Assembly: GCF_014356525.2 (NCBI RefSeq)
Contig: NC_052506.1
Span: 21,727,916 to 21,791,915 of the forward strand
Length of the DNA: 64,000 nucleotides
Reading direction: 5' to 3'
Source of the DNA: Nilaparvata lugens
Taxonomy: Eukaryota > Arthropoda > Insecta > Hemiptera > Delphacidae
The stretch's first letter is position 1. Every line of letters starts with the position of its first letter. Below are positions 48,752-63,170 of this stretch, in pieces. Made by a program: the position numbers and the translations under genes. The notes beneath the pieces are model-generated. The model was not told where the DNA came from, did no database searches, and saw only the letters and a program-made list of their open reading frames with translations.

Positions 48752-51700
48752 GAATTTTACAATAATACATGCCAGGAGGAATGGGAAAGTTCACACCCAT
48801 AATTCATCAATAATATCCAATCCTTTACAAAAAAAAACATAGATGTTTTACTCAAAAATGAGATTTTAATCCAAATGATACTAAATGAATGAAGCTTATA
48901 AGCAGCTTCAATAAAGAAGGCATGGAAGATAAGAAGTGGTGCCTGAAGAGAAATTGGTTCTGGTCATTTGGTAATTTGGATATCTAGTAATCTCACTTGA
49001 GAAAACAATTTAATAGTTTTTTTTTTACTTTTAAACATTTCCTCAGCTGTACCATATTATATTCATCAGTCAAATTCACCACACTCATTCCTGAAAAAGT
49101 TTTGATTAAGAGAGGAAAACTGAACCATAGGAATTACAAGAGTAACAATTATTTAACACAATATGAAGAGGATCTTAGAGAGAACCAAAATTATTTAACA
49201 CAATATAGAGAGCGTATTCCTCCATGTTATAATTGGAAATAAATTGTTCTCTGCCAGGAGAGATGACAACAGTGAGCTCATGAAGTGATGAAAAACGACA
49301 ATTGCCTATGCATGATTGATGACGGTAGCAGAGCAAAAGGTGATTTATTGGGTGAGGACTTGCAGCTCCTCGTTCGAAGAAGTTCCATAAAGCCGTTCAT
49401 GGCCGAGTCATTTTATGAATAGGCTGACGTTTTTACTAGAATCAATCCCAAAATGTATCCTCACAAGTAATTTGATAGAGTATATAAAATGTTTTATGTT
49501 CAGGATGAGACATGACATTTCATCACTGTCAATAATATTGAGGATCGAGTGACAAAAGCAGTCTTTCGTTCTACAAGGGCGAGCCTATTCATACAATGCA
49601 CATCAAATGCCCAATGCAAATCCAATCTCAATCGATTTCTGAAGTCATCTACAGTATTATAAATCAAGTAGGTCTAGATTCAATCAGAGATGAATGTGTA
49701 ATAACATTATCTTTTGTCTCACAACTGGATCTTTTCTTAATGGTTCAATGCAACGCTCCACATAAAATCTTCAATTTGCTTGACTAGGATTTAAAGGATT
49801 TTCGAGGTTCCACAAAACATATGAAACTGGTACTGTATTATGGAACTGAGTAGCCTAGTGTAAGAAGGCATATTATATTGATGTGTAATTATTATACCTA
49901 CATCATTGTTTTATATCACATTGGATTCACAATTTTGTTCATATGTGCAAGAATCTAACAATTATATCCAGACATTCCATATTCTGACATCCAAATACAT
50001 ATTTATTCAAATTGTTCACGAACAAAAGGTGAATTATATATTATTGTTATCATTACTTGTGCATTGAATGAGTGGAACGTTATTGTTGTTTGTGAGTAAA
50101 CTGTCATCACCGATCGATCCAACCAAAATTATTATTGTCTGAGCGCTGATGGAGAATTTGCACGGTTATCAGTCTGCCTGAATAAACAAAACACATTCCA
50201 TTATCAGTAGCAAGTACAGGTACTTTGACTGTTAAATTTCCCATTTATATCTGAAACCGCGGCGCAGCTATGAACAATAACGTCAATCCATTATTTGCTG
50301 AGCGAATGCGGGGTTTACACTGAACATAAATATTATTATCATCGACCTATCAGGAAGTTTGTCAGTGTTGAGGTGGATCTGGATAGTGTGGAATGGAAAG
50401 GATCAACTTGCACTGATTACAACATGATAATACTCATACTCAGATTGTAGCCAACCTAACGTTGTCAAGTTTTATATTAAACTATTTTGTTACATTTCTC
50501 CCATACTCGTAATGTTGTTGAATTCTCGAACTGACAAAAAAGCCTCAACTGAGTTCAATCGAAATGTATTTGAAACTATAAGTTCAGCGAGTGTGATTGG
50601 AACAATGCCTAGTGTTATCAGGGAACGAAAATGATGTTTTATGAATGCAATAACAAGCGAACAATAATTATGACACTCAGTCTCGAGCGTTGAAAGCGCT
50701 TTTAATGGATTGTCCGCCTCGGTTAGATTGTTTGGTTGAATCGTTTGATTTGATTGATCGATTAATAATAATGCTGTTATTCACTGCATGATCCAGTTCA
50801 ATTGTTCAACACGTTCACTAAATCGTTAATCATATTGTCCAGAGAATTGATTCATAACATCGCACCAATAACAGTGAAGTCAATTCAGCATAATCGCTCA
50901 GTCATGGAAAAGGAGCATCTATGATTTTCCCAGTTGCAGTATATCCAGCGTTTAACAAAGCGCTTTCAGGTCCTAACAAACCTGATAAGAAAAAAGTATT
51001 TAATTTGGAATTAGAAAGCAGATCAACAACAAACTTTGGAAATAAAATCCGAGGAGAGAATGAATCGAAGTCTGAAAATCGAGAGCGATGAAAAGGAAAC
51101 ATTTTGCAGGAATCGGTTCGCTGTCCGACAGTTTTCCGTAAAAGAGTTTCCAATCCCTGCCAAACATTTAATCCGCTCAGTTTAAATAATCCGGATGACA
51201 GTATGTGACTTTGAAACAGTCGCTGTGACAACAGCTGCGTTTGAATTTCTCTCTGAGAAATGTTCGCATGGTCTGACACAATTTGCCTAACTAAACAGAA
51301 ATGGATGCACGTTTGTTGTAGCCTACGTGATCACAGGTGGTCTGACGATGACGTGTGTATGTGATTTGATTCGGTCTATAGAATGTCTCTTTTTTACAAT
51401 CTCGCTGACCTATAACTTCAGCAGAGAAGAATTTCCGATTATTTCTTTACAGAGAGAGATGTTCCGGCCACAATCTTCAATCATAGAAGTTATACTTATT
51501 TTTCATTGACTGTGAGTCAGTATGAAAATTACATCCGGAGTCTGCTTTCAAATTTTTATATATTCAAATAATATAACTTTTTTCAATTTTTTCTCTCCTT
51601 CGTACTGTAAAATGATTGATTTACATTTTTTGATAATTAACGATCACTATCCAAATTTCTAGATCATTGAATCAGCTTCCCCTTCTCCTTCAACAGCAAT

Positions 51701-52079
51701 AATCCATCCCACTATATTGAAATAGCTCTGTAGAAATTCCAGTAGAATGTTTATCTAGATATTTTCAATGACATTCCACCATTCGCAACACATGAGGTTG
51801 ACATCATGAATATCTGCACATCAAACTTGCAGAGTATACTAAACCACTGCTCTATGAAAATACAATGCTGGATCACTGAATATGAATGTGAGGCACCTCA
51901 AACCAAGAAAATATTCAACTTTCATGTTTTTCTTAGGAATACATCAAATTAAATTTAGATTTCAACATTTTTAGCTACGATTCTAGGTTATAATAATTGA
52001 CAGTTGAAGTTGGTGTTCTATGTCAAAGAGCATCAACTGTAAAATAATTCGAATGGAGTAATTGAGAAGTGGGTGAAGT
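48752..52079. other. Non-coding stretch, no gene supported
   Basis: This is AT-rich DNA. The motif aattatttaacacaatat occurs twice at about 49148 and 49190. A minus-strand open frame of about 125 codons (50902-51279) has no ATG start and no recognised domain. Confidence 0.4.
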
Positions 52080-52450
52080 GTGCACAACTGCACATCCGAC
52101 TGTGGCATTGCTGACTCGCGAGGAGAGAATGCATCGAAGAATGAGAGCGTGGCGGCAGCAGCAGCAGCAGCAACAGTAGTAGCGGGGAAACTTGATGAAA
52201 TATGGGCGCAGGCTAATGTTTGTCATCAGGAATGCGGGTTGGTGCGGAGTCTAAACTTTGTGCTTCCAGGATGACGGTGGATTCGCGGTGTCTGCGCGCG
52301 GCGCGGGGAAGGGTAGTAAAGATAAATCGCCCAAAACTGCACAAAACGCGTAAAACAATCTGTGTGGCCTTTCAGTGCAGGCTCGTGCATGCCGTCTCAT
52401 AGTATAAACACGCGCTGCTAATGCTGCTAACGGCAATGCCAATGCCAACC
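52080..52450. other. CpG-rich island with (GCA)n run
   Basis: The patch is GC- and CpG-rich compared with its surroundings, densest around 52285-52310 (gtgtctgcgcgcggcgcggg). It includes a (gca)n run at about 52155-52175 and a TATAAA string at about 52402. It could be a promoter or 5' exon of an unidentified gene on either strand. Overlapping short frames on both strands give no recognisable protein. Confidence 0.3.
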
Positions 52451-55199
52451 ACCGCCTAATAGATTGTGCTTTTTCCTGTTATTGCCGCTTTGAACTGTGT
52501 CTGATGTGTGATACATTCATGATTCATCACCACTGATCGATGAAGCTATCATTGTTCTGCGTGCAAATGACAGTTACAATCACCCCATGCAATGTACCGA
52601 TCAAAGTTCGCACACCATTGCTGAATATATATATATATATATCAATCGTTACATCCAATATCGTTGAAGCTGAATAATTTTATAGCTGATATTTCCATAT
52701 TCAAAACACTTATCAGGCTTCATAACTGATATTTATGGTGTCAACATCATGTGCTGCGAATGCTGGAATTTCATTTAAAATATCTATATAGATGTTCCAC
52801 TGAAATTTCTACAAAACTATTTCAACTTATTTGGATGGATTTATGAGGGAGAATTGGAAACTGTTCTAGAGATTCAGATCGTGATCGTTAATTTATAGAA
52901 GAATCAATTATTTTAGAGTACGAAGGAGAGTATGAAATAAATATATTGAATATTTGAAAGCAAACTCCGAATGTGAATTTTTAACAAGATCAGTATTGTT
53001 GATGAAAGATACACTGCAGTATTTATAATTTTAATTCAAATCTCAATCATCTCTACAATCCTCCTCTACATAAAAAGTCACTTATTTCCAAATTTTTTAA
53101 AGTCTAAAAATTTTTTCAAGAGTAGAGTGATTCGATGTGAGAATCACTTCATGAGAAAGGAAACATCAGAAATGTGAGTTGAAAATCTAAAACATATTAC
53201 TCTGATTCCATTCGTGAAAATCTACGTAGATGGTGCGAGCTTCAATCACAACTTACCACGAGTATAATATTGGTGAGCAAAAGGAAGGCTGAGAGAAAAA
53301 TTGGAGGTTCAGCTGTAACTTGAATTCATTTTTCATGGAGAAGTAGTACTCCAAATTATCAATACAGTCGCACTTGAAATATTACGAGAGGTTTAAGCTG
53401 TTGGAATCTTTTTTCTCCAGTACTTGACTCGCAGCGTACAGTCACTTGAGCTATTCGAGCGTCATTCAAAATTCATTCCAACGCTAAAAGCCTTTTGGAG
53501 CTTTCGTCAAATAGAATTTTATAGTATTGGGAAACGATTTGATTCTCAGTGATATTTTACGCATTTTATTACGTATTTGGAAATCGCTCTCGGTTTGATT
53601 GAAAATTACCACTTCTCCAGAGACTAGAATTGTATTAGAGTTGTATGTTGTGAGTATTATGGATCAAAGCTGTGTGTGTGAAGTTCTGTATGAGGACGGT
53701 TATTCTCTTACATACACCTCAAATTCAAACAACAATTAGAAACCAGTAGATAATTGGATTTTCGGTAAGGGAAATATCTGGAAGCGTGTTTATCAATACC
53801 TTGCTTGTTAAAACCTAAAACTTCTTGGAAAACTCGGTCCCCATTATTGTACTCTTTTTTGAGGTGGAATTCACCATTCTAGTTACACACCTCAAATTTC
53901 CTGATAATATCCTGTCATGAAAACACCAGTGAGTAATTTGAGCGCTTCCTCTCTTTCTACAGTCTTTACGCTGCTGATGAGACCATTAATCTTCCTTGAA
54001 ACTTTATAGTCAAATACTCTTATCTCATCTCCCGTTCACTTTACAAGTCTCATACCCTGCCTGGAGAAAACACTGTAAACCAATTTAACCTTCTACTTCC
54101 CTAACTGGAGAATAGCTCAAAATCTTCTATTCTCTACTCACACAGAAGTGAAGCAATGAGGTCGTTGCGTAAAAAAACGTCAAGAGGTTGTAGCAGTATT
54201 CGTTTTTTTTTGTTACTGTGGTAAATTTTCACAGCAGTGAAATTTTACAGATAATAGAATCCAATGATGATCTTAGTGTGAACTATTTTGTATCCATGAC
54301 CATGAATTTTGTTATTGTTATGTACTGAGGGGTGTGTACTGTTCTATTAGTGAATGAAAATCTTTCAGAATGTTTCTTCAAATTCTGGTTCAGTCAATAA
54401 TTCTATGTTTTTCAAAATGATTTCAAAGATCATTCACTGTTACATAAGGTAACGAAATATTATCAAGAATATAATATAGTTTATTTCTTTTTTCTCAACA
54501 ATATCACAAGTTCATTGTTGTGAAAATGATAATAATAATAATGATAATGACATATCAAATAGAATTGGAAAAAGCTGCATTATCTTAAGAATATTCATCG
54601 AGAAATTAGTAGAAAATTGTAGCGAAGTATTCTAAAATGCTGGTGGGTGCTAAGTAGATTATCATACTGGAAATCCAAAATAATCATAGACGTTCCATTC
54701 TGATACTCCATTCAACTCACTATTTTAATTCTCACTAGCCAGGTGAATTAAAAATTTTCAAATTGTATATTACAATTGATGATATGTCAAGTTAATTTGA
54801 CATCTGTAGTGACTTCATTCATTATCCGTGCTTTCTCCTATTTATTCACTCCAGTCAAAATATATTTCTGGAGAAAAAGAGAGTACGAACAGTATAAAGA
54901 GTTTCAATGGGAGATTACAAAGAAAAATTAAAGATAAAGTTCGATTTCAATTTTTTTATGATAATCAATTTTCCTGAGATAAAACCCAGTATTCTTTGGC
55001 TAAACCGCACTTCATGGCTATTTAGTTACACAAAACAACTAGAAGTTTGATTTCAATCTTCAGATGACAATTAACTTTCTCAAATAGAGCTCAGTGTCAC
55101 TCAATAATTATTCTAGCAAACTGCACATTTTGGTCCAATAAATTAGTTCGAATACTTTTACATGATAATTGAACTTAATTCGAACAGAAAAATTATATT
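52451..55199. other. Non-coding stretch with TA microsatellite
   Basis: A (ta)n microsatellite lies at 52624-52642 and an aat-type run at about 54527-54545. No coding segment was seen. Confidence 0.45.
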
Positions 55200-55356
55200 G
55201 AAGATGACATGCCTATAATCATATTATACATGTGCTTGGTTACTAATAATAGCCCAGTCAATGAAGGTTTTTTCGATCCGAAAATTGACCGAAAATTCGA
55301 TCCGAAGATGACTGTGCCTATAATCATATTATACATGTGCTTGGTTACTAATAATA
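55200..55356. repeat. 52-bp direct duplication flanking a 52-bp insert
   Basis: The block beginning gaagatgac and ending ggttactaataata occurs at 55200-55251 and 55304-55356 with about one to two differences. The 52 bases between contain cgatccgaaaatt and aattcgatcc, partly repeated. Confidence 0.8.
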
Positions 55357-56144
55357 TAAGTGAACTTTAATTCTGTTAAAACACAATCAAATAAAAGCTC
55401 AGTTTGGTTGAAAATTCACACTTTTAGATCAATCAGTTCGATGTCCTTCACATGAGCACATAAAATTCTTGTTCCGTTCATTTGAAACTGTCAAATGCAT
55501 ACCAGACAAATACTAAAAGTTTTCACAAAGTTCGTTGATTCAGTCCCTATGTCTGTCGGATGAATTTGATCTATCACCAGTAATATTCTGCCGAAGAAAT
55601 TTTCTTCCATCCCTGGAGAGCATAATCAGTGAGGTGACTGCTGCTACATGGAGATGCAACGGTTTGTGAGAATTTCGAATGCTGTGCGGGTTTGCCTACG
55701 CGACGCCTTCAACTGATAACTCCCTACTCCAGGGCACGGCCTTGTATTTTATGGGCGAACAGGCGGAAAGATGAGATTTGCGCTGAGAAATATGCGAACT
55801 GTGACTTTGAGACTAGAGTCGCTCGTGAGAAACGCCTCGTGTAACACGAGATATATAGGTAGTGTGGGTTGTGTTGCTGCTGCATCACCATTGTAATTAA
55901 CATGGATCGGATGCGAATCGCTACTGTCAGCGACCTCTAAATTCCTAATTCCTTTCGCTGCCACCGTCTTTCATTCAAGTCTGATTATGTCATACATACG
56001 CAATACATACGGCGTAAACCAATATATTAACATAACTCTGGCTGCTTTCATCACAAACGAACATGGAGCGATGATTCTTGTGTTGTATTCTGCTCGCAGT
56101 CAATGCCATTCATTCCCATACTCTATCACATAGAGTGCTGAAGA
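55357..56144. other. Non-coding stretch, nothing supported
   Basis: No gene. A short minus-strand frame at 55749-55964 lacks support. Confidence 0.4.
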
Positions 56145-56480
56145 AATCTGGAGTCAGATTAGAAGTGGATAAGAATGAAAAGCTATTGGAATAATACTAT
56201 TCAAGAACAATTAGCCATAGGCTGTGGATTACAAACTTAAGAATAGTGTTCATCAATAATTCTGTTCACTATGTAAAGTACAGGACGGAGTATTTTTTCA
56301 TAGGAGACTGGAGAATCTGAATTTAGTTTGAAATTGGAAAAAAATAAGAAACGATTGAAATAATTTCATTCTAGAAGAACATTTAGTCGTAGGGTGTGGA
56401 TTAAAAATTGTCAAGTATATTCATCAATAATTCTGTCCACTCTATAAAGTAGAGATGAAAGTGTTTTTTTCAACCTCCAT
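56145..56480. repeat. Diverged tandem duplication, about 180-bp unit
   Basis: Two blocks share, in order, attgaaataat/attggaataat, tct(a)agaa.aa.ttag.c.tagg.tgtggatta.aaa, ttcatcaataattctgt.cact and taaagta.ag. The copies sit at about 56170-56300 and 56350-56480. Confidence 0.65.
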
Positions 56481-59400
56481 TGGATATTTCGGTATTCAAT
56501 CGTGAATCTCAGGGGATCTCATATTTTGGGAAATATCTTACTTCAATCACCTAAAGTCATTGTGATCAACGTCGCTACATGAGAGGTATACAGTTCAATA
56601 TTGAACTGTTCGACTGATGCATTATTGGTATTCTATTGAAAGGTATCATTATGTAATAAATTTGATTTTCAAGAGATGATTATTAATTAATCTCGATCTG
56701 TTTAATTTATCCAATTCATTGCAGGGGAAAGTGACACGAAGTAATAAAAACCCACAAGTATTTCTGTCAATACTCTCAAAAATGCAGCTTGATTTTCAGA
56801 GAATATAGAGAAACAAATTTAGGCATTGGTAAGAGTGATGAGTAGGTGATAGCTTCGCCACAGACTGATAGCTGACTATCATGCAATAGTACTGCACAAA
56901 CGGTGCAGGTGTAATTTTATTTTTGTTGGCACGGAGCCATTTTTATGTCTGATCACAGTCCCTATACAAATCATGTGTAGGCTATGTGTGTCACATGAAG
57001 GGTGAATTAGCATTTATGTGTATGTTTGAGAGAGAGGGTCCCAGTTCGATTCGACATGTGACAAGTCCCCGAGGATCATTTCTGTCCTTTTCCACATTTG
57101 CTTGTTGTGCCGGAGAGGAGAATAGATCAATACAGTTCTGCCTAACCGAGTTGGCTCTGTGATGACAGTCTCTTCGCTCGCTATTACATTCTGTATGTTG
57201 ACACACAATGATTGCTGTTGACTCACTTCTCTCGACACAGCTCTTCACAATAATTAATATAATCAAATCACGAGTAGATCATGATTGAAATAAAATATGA
57301 GGTATGCAAGTTGTCATTTATTCCAAAACGAAGACTGTACTATTAATGAACTGAGTCATGTGAGTAAACTGAGTCAACTGAGAAATTCAACGCGAAGATA
57401 TCGTGTGATTCTGCTAGACAATCAATTTTACAAAAAAATTCAGTTTGCCATTTTGAAATTGAGTCTTGTAGAGATTCTGAGTCTCTAAATAGGTCAAACA
57501 GAGTGGTAAAACAGTACAATTGAACTCAAAAATTCAACAATAATTCATCTGTGCAAGTTTCTCGTTTATGAATTCATTACGAATTCACCAGTACTCAGGA
57601 CGATACCATACATTAACATATTTTGAAGGTTTATTGGATGAATAATCATGGAGCTATTGGTTTATTTAGGCTCATTTCCATGTGAAAATCCTGATTCATA
57701 TCAATGACTTACTGATTGTTTCACGATGAACAGAACTTAAATTCTACTGCACCAAATACGTTCAAATTTGGCAGGTATACTTAGTTGGCTTTCTAAAGGC
57801 GCACTAAGAAATGTCTCGACATTGACGAACATAATCATTAATTAAAAAATAACTATAGGTCGGAAAGAAATTATTCACACACCAATAGAAAGGAGACATT
57901 CTCCCCGTTAATTTGATATAAAATTATTTTGCATTTCGACGCCCCATGATTCTGAGAGAAGTGATATTCAAAAGAAAAACAAATTTTCGCGATGTTTCCA
58001 ATTGTATCATATAAGTTAAATTTCTTTCTGATCCTTCAACCCTGAAACTTTCCTGCACTACTAGGATATCGGGGATGATATTCTACATCCAATTCTGGCG
58101 TTAAATTGGAAACTTGCAATTTTACACGATTTGGCAACTATGTAATCTCTTGGGTTGGAGGGCCAAGTCTCAACTTATTTTACACAAACTATAGAAGGGC
58201 TTTGAAATAACGTAAAAGATAAGCCCAAAATCGTTGGTTTCACCGATTTTCTACGTTTTCTTGAGTTTTCATCTATTTCAAGTACAAATTGACAAAGATA
58301 TGTCCAAATCTCAAATACAGGTTCAAGTAAGGTGTGATATTGGTGTATCACAACAGCTTCGGAATTATGCCGAAAATCTGCGGTTTTCCAGTATCTTCCA
58401 AAGTTTTCATCATCTTTAGAAATCTAGAACAAAAACCCTGTTAAATATATTATAGTACCACTTCAACTAACAATCAAATATACTTCCCTGTATAAATAAA
58501 ACTTTGCTGGAAAAGTGTTAATGCTTGTTGAACTTATCTGAAATTTCGACTATTTTCTTCTAAAAGTGATTTGTATAATCGGAGTTCGAGTAGTTGGAGT
58601 TATACTGTAAATTCGGTATCTTTAAATATCACGATCTTCTTTCGGAGACAATTTTGGTTCAGTTTTTCTTCTCAGCAGAAGTTTCTCCAGAACCAAATCC
58701 GAGTAAAAAGCGTCCATCTCCCACTCGCCTCGTTATTTCCATGTTGCCGGCCAGGTGACAGAAATTCGATAATAAGATGGAGAGATGAAGTCAGCAGGTG
58801 GAAGTGACAACCTGTTCAGCCATGACCCTTGCCGTGCAATATTATCAATAGGCCTACTGCAGCAGCAGAGCACCACTCTGCTACAGACCGTCGCAGATCG
58901 CTGCTAGACGGCCACAAAACCAACAAGAAACAGAGTTTATCTACGATTCTCCTTGCCGGGTTTAAATTGGGCGGACTGTAGCAAGATTGGCTTCCAAGAG
59001 TACAAGAGTGTACTCTCTATCTATACTCTGAACTTTCTATACTCTATAAACTCTCTATACTCCGATTGTCTGTCCTGTGTCAGCCGCAACACAAAATAGT
59101 GAGTTGATATTGAACATTCAATTTACATCTGGAACACAATTTCATAAGACACTTCATATGTGCTAATTATATGTTTCAAAATGAGACCGCTGGAGTGGAA
59201 TATTTTCTTTGACATTGGGTTCTATCCCTGCTTGTAGAGCATGCGATGAATCCCTGTAGAGCATGTGAATTATTTAGAATGCAATTTTGAAGCTACTGTA
59301 CTATAATTAAATTTTAAAAATTGTACAAAGCTACCACAATTAAATTGTACTCTACATAATATGTTCCATATTCACAATATTGTATATTCAAGACAGTTTC

Positions 59401-60189
59401 TCATGTAGGATAATATCTTCTTCCATCCATATGCTCAATGTTCAGTTCACTCTAGAATTCACTGGAAGTGTATTTCGCTCCCAATACAGATTTTGCAGTC
59501 GAATCGGTCAATTTTCCAAGTATTCCTGATGGATGAATTCATAAATCACTTTTTATTTTATTTTTAATAATTCATTTATTGTACAAAACACTGTTATCAT
59601 AATATAATTATAACCATGGAAGAAAAACTGGGCTGAGCCTTTACCATTTCTCTCCAAAATTTTGATAGAAAGTTGATGTTGATCACTGCTTCTCCATTCA
59701 ATTCTAGGTTCAGGAATAGTTATTTGAAAATTTTGAAGGTTGACGTAAGAAATAGAATAAATGAATATTTACAACAGAAAACAATAAATTGAGAACGAAA
59801 GATTATACGAATGAAATAACTAGGTGGCAACAATACGTTTAGCAACGTATGAACGAACCGCAATTGATTCATTCTTTTTAAATTTTCAAAAATGATGAAT
59901 TACATGATAGTGCATGACATTTTACCACCGAGTAGCCTAACATATTATATTCGTCCAAAATAAATTCTGATTGATTCATTGTTTGTTTTTGATTGATTCA
60001 TTATTAAAATGTTAATATTGTTTTATTGTGGAGCTTATGGTACATAACGGTATCATGAAATGGCAATTTATCAGTTAGAGCAGTATGTTATGAGATGGAA
60101 AGAGCTATTATGAGATGGAAATTTATCATCAAGAGTATTCTTCAGTATCCAATAGACTTCTATTTGAATCAAGGAAGGTAAGAGGATGT
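56481..60189. other. Non-coding stretch, possible repeats, no gene supported
   Basis: The region holds low-complexity ctctctatact repeats at about 58990-59065 and a moderately GC-rich patch at about 58730-58930 with cagcagcag. A segment at about 59550-59720 (cttttaccatttctctcca type) may be another dispersed repeat, from memory only. No coding region is recognised. Confidence 0.35.
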
Positions 60190-60349
60190 TCTTGGGTTGG
60201 TTTATTACAGCTGATCCAGGCAGGATCCTATTATTGCTCAGTACTCAGCAGTTTGACGATCGCCCCCCTCGACGCTACAACAGTCGATGCCACCTCAAGC
60301 AAAGGGCACATAACCGAGGCTGTCATATCAGCGCTGTAAATCTGGTTTG

Positions 60350-60520
60350 AAGCGCTTCTAGTCCCTCTGACGCAGAGCAGGAGAAAGAGAGAGTGAGGAA
60401 GAGCGAGTAAGAGAGTGTGTGAGAGAGAGCGTTTGAGAGAGGGAGAAAGACCAGAGTAAGAGGGTGGTGTGACTGAGAAAGTGGGAGGGTGTGAGTGTGA
60501 ATGTGAGAGGTGCTCCTTCA
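60350..60520. repeat. GA-rich low-complexity tract
   Basis: This is an imperfect gaga/gtga purine-rich tract. A 121-codon open frame on the opposite strand is a by-product of this composition, rich in Ser, Leu, His and Pro, and is not called as a gene. Confidence 0.75.
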
Positions 60521-60600
60521 AAGGTGGCTTGTCAAATCTAACACTTGCAACTGCAGGAGCAGCCCATTGAAATGGCTTTTGAGGTGAAGGAAGCATTCCC

Positions 60601-63170
60601 GCTCTTGTAGTGCAGTATTATAGATCCAATATATTCTCTATCCTCACTCAGACAGCTCTACTCTCTTGCTTGCTAATTTTGCTGATTCACACAAGTTCAA
60701 TACAGTAGAATTTTTCCAAACATCTGACTCGATTCACTCTAACTTTGTAATTTTTATCCCTGATATCATTTCTCATGGTCACTTACTTATAACGATTGTT
60801 TGGAGCTATCTCATTCGAAAATTGGTAACTCGCTTATAACACTTTTCCCTGATCAGCTATTCAACATATAATTATTGTTACACATTGTGTTCTAACTGTA
60901 AACTTCAAAGTGAAGGTCATTTCACACCACCGTAGAGTATCATAAAATACGTCTTTTGAAAGATGTAGCCAATGTATTTCCTAATAATAATCAATCTACC
61001 GGCTCAGCGTAACAATCAGAGCTTTCGCAGATCCTTTAGAGTTGAGAACGGCAAAAAAAGTGCAGAAGGTAAGAGCAGAATTCCAAAGATCATTGAAACG
61101 TTCTGCTCGTCGACATACCATCGCGTTGACAATTTCAGACCGCAGTTTCAGGTGGTTATGAATTCCGATTTGAAGTTTAATCCTTTTATAATAATGATTG
61201 CTTAAGAATTACGCCCAGCAGACTTCGGCAATCGACAAAATTTGTTTGACGAGTGACGAGGCACATTTTCATCTCAATATATATAGAATAGATAAACCTT
61301 ACGGTTGGGCTGGAGACACCCCTCTAATTATTCATGGAATACCGCAAAACAACACATTTTGAAGGAGTCAATGCCATACTCCTCGTCATGTGTGCTCTTG
61401 CAACTTGAAACTTGCAACTTGAAGTCTGAAATAATGATTTGATGGTAATGACCATCAGGATAAACTATTCAAAACTTAGTCAATATAAGATTTGCTCCTT
61501 TACAAATTTAGAAAATTTAAAAAAGATATCCATCTATTGTGAGTCACTTCTTACAAGCTCCTTCAAACTGCTAATCGGTTTTGTCACATACAATAAGAAA
61601 AAACCGTCTTTGTAATTCGTGATTTAACAAAAATCCTAATCATCTAATGATATAATCAACGAAGTTCAACTACCGAAAAGCAACAAATTCTCATCATTTG
61701 TGAAGTGTACCAAAAACAAAGTTTGAAACAATTCACTGTTTGTGAAGTTCCCTCAGACATGATCATGAATCCACAGCCATAGACACTGAATTCTATTTGG
61801 ATTACAGGAAAACGAGGTTGAATTTTGTTAACAGTCTCATCTCTTCCCGCTTATCTGAAATTGAATATCTCTGACATCGATGGAAGTTGCAAAATTGCTT
61901 CCAGCGATTCGATTTGTCATAAACTCAGTTCGCTACGATACAGCTTGCCTGGATCATCTGCTTTGCAAGCCCACATATCATTCATCCACCCTAAAGTGAG
62001 GTCCACGTTTTAATGGCAGTGGAGAAAGATAGGAGAACAGCGTTGCCGATTCTCTGCCTTGACACTGCCTTCTTTAGAGGATAGCTGATACCGGTATATC
62101 TAATGTAATATCAAGTGTTCATTCTTGTAGAAAATGAACCATAAAATTTCCATAATGATTGAGATTGAATATCTGTAACTTGATTATTCTTTTTTTTCAC
62201 AAAGAAGCACAGTTCGGGGAAGAAAAACTATTGATACCTTGTACTAATTGAACTAATTGGGTCTACTTCGTTGGAAGAGGATCTGGCAACGTTAAGGAGC
62301 TAGAAAAAAATAGTGCTATATGCTTTGTTGAATGATAGACAAGGATACCAACACCAATGTTAATCAAATACTGCTGTTATAACATGGAGCTCACTATAGT
62401 TGCTGTTTGCAATAAAATTTAATAAAAAAGTAAATGTACTCTTTCAAGCATCGTGCTTCTTCTATTCTATGCTACTACGGTGATGAAAACTGAATTATTA
62501 GTTTTCCTAGATACCCACTCTCTTATCATTAATTCCCTAGCTAGCTGTCCATCGCGCTCAACAACTAGAATCTAATTTTGTTGACAACCAATAAGATCTC
62601 TCTCAAGAATAGCTCAGTATTGTAGCTGAGGTAGATAACTACCTGGGAGTTGAAGGGATTGGTTATCACCATAATTCTTTATCGCAAACGTTTCAACAAC
62701 TGCTGATTACGACTAGAGGTTGGCCTAACTGTCGTATTAATTTCCAAATAATGACAGCAGTGGCTTGCGATTAAGTGTTGGGCTAGATCAGAGCCAAGCT
62801 CCCTTTTTGTGCCGCCAGGGGCGAGATAGCTGGGCACCAGGCCAAAAACAATATTCGAACACTGAGGACCACAGCAATAATTCATAGCTGGTGAGCATAT
62901 ATCTTTTGTCATCGGAATGTCGAGAAACTTTGTCAGCTAAATTTCGCTTTCCGACTGGAGGTATTAATGCTCCTGTGAACATTACAATAATTATTACTAG
63001 TAGCACTGGTAACAACACTAATGTCCTGTTGTTTCGAACTGGTATGTGATTTTGTCTTAGTTACATTATGGTTATTCCATGGTTATATAGTTACTGTAGC
63101 TTTAGTAATCTTCAAGTGAGTTCAGTTTCACGGTTATAAGGCACTTGAGCTTTATTTTCAAGTGTATTGT
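60601..63170. other. Non-coding stretch, no gene supported
   Basis: AT-rich. Two overlapping minus-strand frames at 62679-63018 lack ATG-plus-domain support; one begins with a hydrophobic run but initiates at GTG. No repeat was recognised. Confidence 0.4.

Noticed and set aside
50902..51279. 125-codon minus-strand frame
   Set aside because: It initiates at GTG with no upstream ATG and matches no family I know. It could be an exon but there is no support.
60231..60596. 121-codon minus-strand frame
   Set aside because: It is a by-product of the GA-rich low-complexity tract on the other strand.
62679..63018. Overlapping minus-strand frames, one with a hydrophobic N-terminus like a signal peptide
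   Set aside because: The hydrophobic frame starts at GTG, the two frames overlap each other, and no domain or splice pattern supports either.
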